A stretch of DNA of 64,000 nucleotides, from positions 1-64,000 of the forward strand of contig NZ_QKVL01000027.1 in the NCBI RefSeq assembly GCF_003231275.1, in the 5' to 3' direction. Positions 28,298 to 35,041 of the stretch are shown piece after piece. The position numbers and the translations under genes were made by a program. Source of the DNA: Pseudomonas huaxiensis. Its GTDB lineage: Bacteria; Pseudomonadota; Gammaproteobacteria; Pseudomonadales; Pseudomonadaceae. Under the pieces are notes generated by a model. It saw only the letters and a program-made list of their open reading frames with translations, made no database searches and was not told where the DNA came from. Each line of letters opens with the position of its first letter. The first letter of the stretch is position 1.

Positions 28298-29611
28298 TCA
28301 GGCAATCACTTCACGCGGCTTGCCGAGCATGCGGTCGCAGACCACGGCGACGAGCAGGGTCGCCACGCATGGAACCAGCCAGGCCAGCCCCTGCTCGCTC
28401 AGCGGCAGGTGAGCAAACGATGCCGGCATCCAGGCATCCAGCTTCGCGCCCTTGAGGGCGTCGATGACGCCGAACAGCAGCGAGACCGCCATGACAGGCG
28501 CCATGATGCGGGTTTGCGAATGCCACATGCCTTTGCAGAAGCTCAGGCCTACCAGCACGATGCACGGCGGATAGATTGCGGTGAGCACTGGCACGGAGAA
28601 CATGATCAGCTTGGTCAGGCCGAGGTTCGAGACCAACAGCGAGAACGCCGCCAGCAGGACCACCAGCGCGCGATAGGACAGCGGCAGGATACGGCTGAAG
28701 TACTCGGCGCAGGCGCAGGTCAGGCCAACCGCAGTCACCAGGCACGCCAGCGCGATCAGCACGGCGAGGAAGCCACTGCCCAGCGAGCCGAAGGTGTGTT
28801 GCACGTAAGCGTGCAGAACCACCGCGCCATTGCCGGCGTTGGCCGCAATGTCATGGCTGCCGGCACCCAGGCGGAACAGGCTGACGTACACCAGGGTCAG
28901 GCCAAGGCCGGCGATCAGGCCGGCAATGATCGCGTAACGGGTGATCAGACGCGGCGACTCAACCCCACGGGAGCGAATCGCGTTGACGATAACGATGCCG
29001 AACACCAGTGCGCCCAAGGTATCCATGGTCAGGTAACCCTGAATGAACCCCTGCGAGAACGGCGCCGCCACGTAGGCCGGCTGTGCTTCACCGATGGTGC
29101 CGGCGGGCAGCGCGAATGCCGCGATGCCAAGCACCGCCAGGGCGATGATCTTCAGCGGCGCGAGGAAGCGACCGACGGTATCCAGCAGCTTGCCCGGATA
29201 CATCGACACCGCCAGCACGACGGTGAAATACACCAGGCTGTAGATGAACAGTGCAATCGGGCTTTCGCCGGTCAACGGCGCCACGCCCACTTCGAAGGAT
29301 ACGGTGGCGGTACGCGGAGTGGCGAACAGCGGGCCGACTGCCAGGTACGCAGCGGCCGCCAACAAACCACCGGCCACCTTGCCGATCGGACTGCTCAGCG
29401 CGTCCATGCCGCCACCGACCTTGGCCAGCGCGACAACGGTAACGACCGGTAGGCCTACTGCGGTGACCAGGAAGCCCAGGGCCGCCATCCACACGTTCGG
29501 ACCGGACTGCAAACCAACGATTGGCGGGAAAATAATATTGCCGGCCCCGACGAACAGCGCGAACGTCATGAAGCCAAGCGCCAGGATGTCCTGGCCTTTC
29601 AACACTTTCAT
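28298..29611 (-). CDS. brnQ: branched-chain amino acid:cation symporter
   Basis: A 437-residue, roughly 12-helix inner-membrane carrier of the BrnQ/BraB (LIVCS) family that imports Leu, Ile and Val with Na+ or H+. Characteristic text: GFMTFALFVGAGNIIFPP at the N-terminus, YFTVVLAVSMYPGKLLD and QGYLTMDTLGALVFGIV. Length and order are normal. No good Shine-Dalgarno precedes the ATG. A leader of about 150 nt with a hairpin and a 24-codon reading frame lies upstream and may control it. The terminator is at 28204. Confidence 0.95.
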   Translation of the reverse strand: MKVLKGQDILALGFMTFALFVGAGNIIFPPIVGLQSGPNVWMAALGFLVTAVGLPVVTVVALAKVGGGMDALSSPIGKVAGGLLAAAAYLAVGPLFATPRTATVSFEVGVAPLTGESPIALFIYSLVYFTVVLAVSMYPGKLLDTVGRFLAPLKIIALAVLGIAAFALPAGTIGEAQPAYVAAPFSQGFIQGYLTMDTLGALVFGIVIVNAIRSRGVESPRLITRYAIIAGLIAGLGLTLVYVSLFRLGAGSHDIAANAGNGAVVLHAYVQHTFGSLGSGFLAVLIALACLVTAVGLTCACAEYFSRILPLSYRALVVLLAAFSLLVSNLGLTKLIMFSVPVLTAIYPPCIVLVGLSFCKGMWHSQTRIMAPVMAVSLLFGVIDALKGAKLDAWMPASFAHLPLSEQGLAWLVPCVATLLVAVVCDRMLGKPREVIA

Positions 29612-29850
29612 TTAAGGAAATACCACACTACTGAAATCGGAATTTAGAGAGGGATTTCCCCTTGGATTAGGGAAATGTTTTATCCACCCTGATGAGGCGG
29701 ACCTTTAACGCGTGGCGCTCCCTTTTGGGGAGCGGGCACAAAAAGAGTGCGCATGTTAACGAATTTGCCGGGCGGACGCACGACCGCAAGGCGGCTTGTC
29801 CGATAAGCGAATCTCTATGTCGCAAACGGTTGCGCTGAGTCAAACGAAAA
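29612..29850 (-). promoter_or_regulatory. brnQ leader region with hairpin and short ORF
   Basis: On the minus strand an ATG at 29754 opens a 24-codon frame ending at 29680 (begins MRTLFVPAPQKG). It contains the hairpin CGCTCCC-CAAAA-GGGAGCG (about 29717-29735). No Shine-Dalgarno precedes it and it is not rich in branched-chain residues, so it does not look like a classical attenuator. Otherwise the region holds only promoter-size sequence. Confidence 0.35.
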
Positions 29851-29959
29851 GCTGCAAGCGCTAAGCCTCAAGCTGCAAGAAGAAGCAGAGCGCGGTGCTC
29901 TCGCTTTAACTTGCCGCTTGCCGCTTGCCGCTTGCCGCTTGAGGCTTGAGGCTTGCAGC
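29851..29959. repeat. inverted heptamer arrays (GCNNCAA / TTGNNGC)
   Basis: Seven perfect-register copies of TTGNNGC occupy 29911-29959 (four TTGCCGC, two TTGAGGC, one TTGCAGC). Four copies of the complementary GCNNCAA type occupy 29851-29878. Between them AGAGC-GCGGT-GCTCT can form a small hairpin, so the whole can fold back on itself. It lies between brnQ and the sucD terminator. Confidence 0.7.
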
Positions 29960-29965
29960 TAAAAC

Positions 29966-29993
29966 GAAAAAAGCCACCCGAAGGTGGCCTTTT
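29966..29993 (-). terminator. intrinsic terminator of the sdh-suc block
   Basis: On the minus strand GGCCACC-TTCG-GGTGGCTTTTTT forms a stable stem with a UUCG-type loop and T-run. It lies about 25 bp after the sucD stop. Confidence 0.9.
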
Positions 29994-30016
29994 CCTGGTG
30001 CATCAGCGAAGAAGGA

Positions 30017-30901
30017 TTACTTCTTGGCTTCCCAACCGGTCAGCTCGGCCAGGGCCTTGCCGATGTCGGCCAGCGAACGCACGGTTTTGACGCCCGCGTC
30101 CTGCAGAGCAGCGAACTTCTCGTCCGCAGTGCCTTTGCCGCCAGAGATGATGGCGCCAGCATGGCCCATGCGCTTGCCCGCTGGGGCAGTCACACCGGCG
30201 ATGTAGGAAACCACTGGCTTGGTCACGTGTGCCTTGATGTAGGCAGCCGCTTCTTCTTCGGCCGAACCACCGATTTCGCCGATCATGACGATGGCTTCGG
30301 TTTTCGGGTCTTCCTGGAACAGCTTCAGGATGTCGATGAAGTTCGAGCCTGGGATCGGGTCACCACCGATACCAACACAGGTGGACTGACCGAAACCGGC
30401 GTCAGTGGTCTGCTTGACCGCTTCATAGGTCAGGGTGCCGGAACGGGAAACGATACCGACCTTGCCTGGCAAGTGGATGTGACCAGGCATGATGCCGATC
30501 TTGCACTCGCCCGGAGTGATGACGCCTGGGCAGTTAGGGCCGATCAGGGTAACACCCAGCTCGTCGCACTTGACCTTGGCATCCAGCATGTCGAGGGTAG
30601 GGATACCCTCGGTGATGCAGACGATCAGCTTGATGCCGCCGAAGGCCGCTTCCAGGATCGAGTCTTTGCAGAAAGGAGCCGGAACGTAGATGACCGAAGC
30701 GTCAGCGCCGGTAGCTTCCACAGCTTCCTTGACGGTGTTGAACACCGGCAGGCCCAGGTGGGTGGTGCCACCCTTGCCTGGAGTAACGCCGCCGACCATC
30801 TTGGTGCCGTAGGCGATGGCTTGTTCGGAGTGGAAGGTACCTTGCGAGCCGGTGAAGCCCTGGCAGATAACTTTGGTGTCTTTATTGATCAGGACGCTCA
30901 T
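30017..30901 (-). CDS. sucD: succinyl-CoA ligase, alpha subunit
   Basis: A 294-residue subunit that binds CoA and carries the phosphohistidine. Visible features: CoA-binding QGFTGSQGTFHSEQAIAYG, GPNCPGVITPGECKIG, and the active His in MGHAGAIISGGKGTA. With SucC it makes succinate and ATP/GTP from succinyl-CoA. It overlaps the sucC stop by 1 nt (TAATG), is last in the block and is followed by an intrinsic terminator. Confidence 0.98.
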   Translation of the reverse strand: MSVLINKDTKVICQGFTGSQGTFHSEQAIAYGTKMVGGVTPGKGGTTHLGLPVFNTVKEAVEATGADASVIYVPAPFCKDSILEAAFGGIKLIVCITEGIPTLDMLDAKVKCDELGVTLIGPNCPGVITPGECKIGIMPGHIHLPGKVGIVSRSGTLTYEAVKQTTDAGFGQSTCVGIGGDPIPGSNFIDILKLFQEDPKTEAIVMIGEIGGSAEEEAAAYIKAHVTKPVVSYIAGVTAPAGKRMGHAGAIISGGKGTADEKFAALQDAGVKTVRSLADIGKALAELTGWEAKK

Positions 30902-32067
30902 TACTTGCCCTCCGCAGCTTTGACAACTTGTTGAGCAGCGTCGGTCAGGCTGGTGGCCGCAATGATGTTCAAACCGCTTTCTGCCAGTACTTTAGCGCCC
31001 AGTTCAGCGTTGTTGCCTTCCAGACGAACAACAACCGGTACCTTGACGCCAACTTCTTTCACTGCACCGATGATGCCTTCGGCAATCATGTCGCAACGAA
31101 CGATGCCGCCGAAGATGTTGACCAGAACGGCCGCGACATTGCTGTCGGACAGAATGATCTTGAACGCTTCGGTAACGCGTTCCTTGGTAGCACCGCCGCC
31201 CACGTCGAGGAAGTTGGCTGGCTTACCGCCGTGCAGGTTGACGATGTCCATGGTACCCATGGCCAGGCCAGCACCGTTGACCATGCAACCGATGTTGCCT
31301 TCCAGCGCCACGTAGTTCAGCTCGAAGCTGGCAGCGTGGGCTTCACGAGGATCGTCCTGGGACGGGTCGTGGAAGGTTTTCAGCTTAGGCTGACGGTACA
31401 TGGCGTTGGCGTCGATGTTGATCTTGGCGTCCAGGCAATGCAGATCGCCGTCAGCCTTGATCACCAGCGGGTTGACTTCCAGCAGGGCCAGATCGTGTTC
31501 TTTGAACAGCTTGGCCAGGCCTACGAAAATCTTGGCGAACTGAGCAACTTGCTTGCCTTCCAGACCCAGCTGGAAAGCCAGTTCACGACCCTGGAACGGC
31601 TGAGCGCCGACCAGTGGATCGATAGTAGCCTTGATGATCTTCTCGGGAGTGTCGTGAGCGACTTTCTCGATGTCCACGCCACCTTCGGTGGAGGCCATGA
31701 ACACGATACGGCGGCTCGAACGATCGACTACAGCGCCCAGATACAGCTCTTTGGCGATGTCAGTGCAGGATTCGACCAGGATCTTGGTCACTGGCTGACC
31801 GTTGGCGTCGGTCTGGTAAGTCACCAGACGCTTGCCCAACCATTGCGCAGCGAACGCCTTGGCGTCTTCCTTGCTGCGAACCAGCTTGACGCCGCCTGCT
31901 TTACCGCGACCACCGGCGTGAACCTGGGCTTTGACAACCCACTCGGTGCCACCGATTTTTTCGCAGGCTTCTGCTGCTGCTTCAGGGGTGTCGACTGCGA
32001 AACCCTTGGAAACTGGCAGGCCGTATTCAGCGAACAGCTGCTTACCCTGATACTCGTGAAGATTCAT
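30901..32067 (-). CDS. sucC: succinyl-CoA ligase, beta subunit
   Basis: A 388-residue ATP-grasp subunit that determines nucleotide use. It begins MNLHEYQGKQLFAEYGLPVS and contains the Gly-rich VHAGGRGKAGGVKLV and the ...NIFGGIVRCDMIAEGI region. The ATG at 32067 gives the canonical start; an upstream frame is not used. A 175-bp structured leader separates it from lpd, so sucCD may have separate control from the rest of the block. Confidence 0.98.
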   Translation of the reverse strand: MNLHEYQGKQLFAEYGLPVSKGFAVDTPEAAAEACEKIGGTEWVVKAQVHAGGRGKAGGVKLVRSKEDAKAFAAQWLGKRLVTYQTDANGQPVTKILVESCTDIAKELYLGAVVDRSSRRIVFMASTEGGVDIEKVAHDTPEKIIKATIDPLVGAQPFQGRELAFQLGLEGKQVAQFAKIFVGLAKLFKEHDLALLEVNPLVIKADGDLHCLDAKINIDANAMYRQPKLKTFHDPSQDDPREAHAASFELNYVALEGNIGCMVNGAGLAMGTMDIVNLHGGKPANFLDVGGGATKERVTEAFKIILSDSNVAAVLVNIFGGIVRCDMIAEGIIGAVKEVGVKVPVVVRLEGNNAELGAKVLAESGLNIIAATSLTDAAQQVVKAAEGK

Positions 32068-32242
32068 GCTTTTTACCGTCTTCGTTAGGTACTGCGCTTC
32101 GGCGCTGCGCTCCACTGGAGTGCCGCGCCACCTGTGACCGCTTGCTCCCGGTATGCTCCGGGAGTTCGAGTCCGGCGGACTTTCCGCGGTGAGTCATGCA
32201 CGCAAGACTCACGACGGGCCGCCCGCCGTGGTTTTCTTATAG
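32068..32242 (-). ncRNA. structured sucC leader (candidate sucC RNA motif)
   Basis: The 175-bp lpd-sucC gap is rich in hairpins on the minus strand: GTGAGTC/GACTCAC (32189-32195 with 32206-32212), GCGGA/TCCGC, CTCCCGG/CCGGGAG and CACTCC/GGAG-type. A conserved Pseudomonas leader named sucC RNA is known from comparative genomics; location and structure density fit, but I cannot test the covariance model. Confidence 0.5.
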
Positions 32243-33679
32243 TTAACGCTTTTTACGGTTGGCTACGTGGATGGCACCGCCATTCACAGCCAGCGCGGCT
32301 TCATGCAGCGCTTCGGACAGGGTCGGATGGGAGAAGACCATCATGCCCAGGTCTTCGGCACTGGTGCCGAATTCCATTGCGATTGCACCCTGCTGAACCA
32401 GTTCGGCAGCGCTTGGGCCAATCACGTGTACACCCAGGACGCGGTCGGTCTTGGCATCGGCGATGACCTTGACGAAACCACCGGTGTCGTTTGCGGCCAT
32501 TGCACGGCCACTGGCCGCGAACGGGAAGGTGCCCACGTTAACCTCAACGCCTTCAGCCTTCAAGGTTTGCTCGGTTTTGCCGACCCATGCAATTTCCGGG
32601 TGGGTGTAGATAACCGACGGGATCAGGTCGTAGTTCATCTGGGCTTTGTGGCCCTTGATGCGCTCGACGACCATGATGCCCTCTTCCGAGGCCTTGTGCG
32701 CCAGCATCATGCCGCGAACCACGTCACCGATGGCGAAAACGCCAGGAACGCTGGTAGCGCAGTGATCGTCGACGAAGACGAAACCGCGCTCGTCGATGGT
32801 CACGCCGCTGTCGGCAGCCAGCAGATCGGTGGTCACCGGACGACGGCCGACCGCAACGATCAGTTTGTCGAAGGTGATTTTCTGTTCGCCGTTGGCGTCG
32901 GTGTAGGTCACTTCGACTTCTTCGCCGTTGACCTTGGAACCGGTTACGCGGGCGCCCAGCTTGATGTCCAGACCTTGTTTGGTCAGGGTTTTCAGCGCTT
33001 CCTTGGAGACGGCGGCGTCAGCAGCCATCAGGAAGGTGTCCAGAGCTTCCAGGACGGTAACTTCCGCGCCCAGGCGAGCCCAGACCGAGCCCAGTTCCAG
33101 ACCGATGACACCGGCACCGATAACGCCCAGGCGCTTCGGCACGGCCTGGAATTCCAGGGCGCCAGTGGAGTCGACGATAACGTTCTGGTCAACCGGAGCT
33201 GGCGGAATGTCGATCGGACGGGAGCCGGACGCCAGGATCACGTTTTCGGCTTCGATGACTTCGGTAGTACCGTCAGCCTTGGTGACTTCGACCTTCTTGC
33301 CAGCCAGCAGCTTGCCGTGGCCCTGGATCGAAGTAACGCCGTTGGCCTTGAACAGGGTGGCAACGCCACCGGTCAGGTTCTTGACGATACCGGCCTTGCG
33401 GCCAACCATCGCGGCGACGTCCATTTTGACTTCACCGGTGGAGATACCGTGGACGTTGAAGCTCTCTTTCGCTTCCTTGTACTTCCAGGAGCTGTCCAGC
33501 AGCGCCTTGGATGGAATGCAGCCAACGTTCAGGCAGGTGCCGCCCAGGGCCAGTTTGCCCTCGCCATCGGTGTACTTCTCGATGCAAGCGGTCTTCAGGC
33601 CCAGTTGCGCGGCCTTGATAGCGGCCACGTAGCCGCCAGGACCTGCACCAATTACTACTACGTCGAACTTCTGGCTCAT
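32243..33679 (-). CDS. lpdG: dihydrolipoyl dehydrogenase (E3 of 2-oxoglutarate dehydrogenase)
   Basis: A 478-residue flavoprotein that reoxidises dihydrolipoamide with NAD+. The FAD motif (VVVIGAGPGGYVAAI) is at the N-terminus, the redox Cys pair is in GGTCLNVGCIPSKALL, the NAD motif is in GVIGAGVIGLELGSVWARLG, and the catalytic His is in IYTHPEIAWVG and near the C-terminus. Located between sucB and sucC, it is the Lpd copy used by the 2-oxoglutarate complex. The ATG at 33679 has AAAGGA at good distance. Confidence 0.97.
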   Translation of the reverse strand: MSQKFDVVVIGAGPGGYVAAIKAAQLGLKTACIEKYTDGEGKLALGGTCLNVGCIPSKALLDSSWKYKEAKESFNVHGISTGEVKMDVAAMVGRKAGIVKNLTGGVATLFKANGVTSIQGHGKLLAGKKVEVTKADGTTEVIEAENVILASGSRPIDIPPAPVDQNVIVDSTGALEFQAVPKRLGVIGAGVIGLELGSVWARLGAEVTVLEALDTFLMAADAAVSKEALKTLTKQGLDIKLGARVTGSKVNGEEVEVTYTDANGEQKITFDKLIVAVGRRPVTTDLLAADSGVTIDERGFVFVDDHCATSVPGVFAIGDVVRGMMLAHKASEEGIMVVERIKGHKAQMNYDLIPSVIYTHPEIAWVGKTEQTLKAEGVEVNVGTFPFAASGRAMAANDTGGFVKVIADAKTDRVLGVHVIGPSAAELVQQGAIAMEFGTSAEDLGMMVFSHPTLSEALHEAALAVNGGAIHVANRKKR

Positions 33680-33694
33680 AAAAGATTCCTTTAT

Positions 33695-33766
33695 AGCTAC
33701 AAGCAGCAAGCCACAAGCTACAAGGCGAGCGGCTTCTGTTTCGAAGCTCGCCGCCTGTAGCTTGCA
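33695..33766. repeat. heptamer array and hairpin between lpd and sucB
   Basis: Four GCNNCAA heptamers (GCTACAA, GCAGCAA, GCCACAA, GCTACAA) run from 33696. They lead into an imperfect hairpin: CAAGCTACAAGGCGAGC (33714-33730) and GCTCGCCGCCTGTAGCTTG (33746-33764). The repeat belongs to the same type as the array at 29851-29959 and is placed inside the operon. Confidence 0.6.
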
Positions 33767-33775
33767 ACTGCGTGT

Positions 33776-34999
33776 TTAGATATCCAGCAGCAGACGCGCC
33801 GGGTCTTCCAGCAGGTTCTTGATGGTCACCAGGAAAGTCACAGCTTCTTTACCGTCGATCAGGCGGTGATCGTAGGACAGCGCCAGGTACATCATCGGAC
33901 GGATCACGACCTGGCCATTGATGGCCATAGGACGCTGGATGATGTTGTGCATGCCCAGAATGGCGGCTTGCGGCGGGTTGACGATCGGGGTCGACATCAT
34001 CGAACCGAAAGTACCGCCGTTGGTGATGGTGAAGGTGCCGCCGGTCATCTCGTCGATGGACAGCTTGCCGTCACGGGCCTTCTTGCCGAAGGTGGCGATG
34101 CCGTTCTCGATCTCGGCCAGGCTCATCAGTTCGGCGTTACGCAGAACCGGTACCACCAGGCCACGGTCGCTGGAGACAGCAACACCGACGTCAGCGTAAC
34201 CGTGGTAGACGATGTCGCTGCCGTCGATCGACGCGTTGACTGCCGGGAAACGCTTCAGCGCTTCGGTGGCGGCCTTGACGAAGAACGACATGAAGCCCAG
34301 GCGTACGCCGTTGTGGGACTTCTCGAACAGGTCCTTGTACTTCGAACGCAGAGCCATGACTTCGGTCATGTCGACTTCGTTGAAGGTGGTCAGCATGGCC
34401 ATGTTCGACTGTGCTTCGACCAGACGCTCGGCAACCTTGGCACGCAGACGGGTCATCGGAACGCGCTTCTCGGTGCGGTCGCCGGTGGCGACAACAGGAG
34501 CAGCGGCAGCAGCAGCGGCCGGCTTGGCAGCAGGCGCGGCGGCTGGAGCGGACTTCTTGGCGGCAACAGCAGCCACGACGTCTTCCTTGGTCACGCGACC
34601 GCCTTTACCGGTACCTGCAACGCTAGCCAGGTCGATGCCGTTTTCTTCAGCCAGCTTGCGCGCGGCTGGAGCAGCGATCGGATCATCTTCGCCAGCGTCG
34701 GCAGCAGCGGCCTGGGCAGGCGCGGCAGCTTGAGCAGCGGCGGCAGGAGCGGCGGCAGCGCCACCGGCTTCGATCGAACCCAGAACTTCGTCGGACAGAA
34801 CGGTGTCGCCTTCGTTCTTGACGATTGCGCCCAAGACGCCATCAGCGGTGGCCAGTACTTCCAGGACGACCTTGTCGGTCTCGATGTCGACGATCAGTTC
34901 GTCACGCTTGACGGCTTCGCCCGGTTTCTTGTGCCAGGTGGCAACGGTGCCATCGGCAACCGATTCCGGGAAAGTAGGGGCTTTGATCTCGATAGCCAT
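33776..34999 (-). CDS. sucB: dihydrolipoyllysine succinyltransferase (E2)
   Basis: A 407-residue E2 core of 2-oxoglutarate dehydrogenase. One lipoyl domain (lipoyl Lys in DIETDKVVLEV), an Ala/Pro-rich linker, the E3-binding domain (AAPAARKLAEENGID), a second linker, then the catalytic domain ending with YDHRLIDGKEAV (His and Asp of the active site). It lies between sucA and lpd in one operon. Confidence 0.98.
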   Translation of the reverse strand: MAIEIKAPTFPESVADGTVATWHKKPGEAVKRDELIVDIETDKVVLEVLATADGVLGAIVKNEGDTVLSDEVLGSIEAGGAAAAPAAAAQAAAPAQAAAADAGEDDPIAAPAARKLAEENGIDLASVAGTGKGGRVTKEDVVAAVAAKKSAPAAAPAAKPAAAAAAAPVVATGDRTEKRVPMTRLRAKVAERLVEAQSNMAMLTTFNEVDMTEVMALRSKYKDLFEKSHNGVRLGFMSFFVKAATEALKRFPAVNASIDGSDIVYHGYADVGVAVSSDRGLVVPVLRNAELMSLAEIENGIATFGKKARDGKLSIDEMTGGTFTITNGGTFGSMMSTPIVNPPQAAILGMHNIIQRPMAINGQVVIRPMMYLALSYDHRLIDGKEAVTFLVTIKNLLEDPARLLLDI

Positions 35000-35041
35000 T
35001 ATCAGTGGTTCCTTAAATTCGGTTTCTAGTGCGCGATGGCA

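Noticed and set aside
29851..29959. Heptamer array as a CRISPR
   Set aside because: Units are 7 bp without spacers and no cas gene is present.
32134..32185. tRNA-like GTTCGAGTCC in the lpd-sucC gap
   Set aside because: Only a T-loop resemblance; no anticodon arm or acceptor stem can be built, and the bases fit the leader hairpins better.
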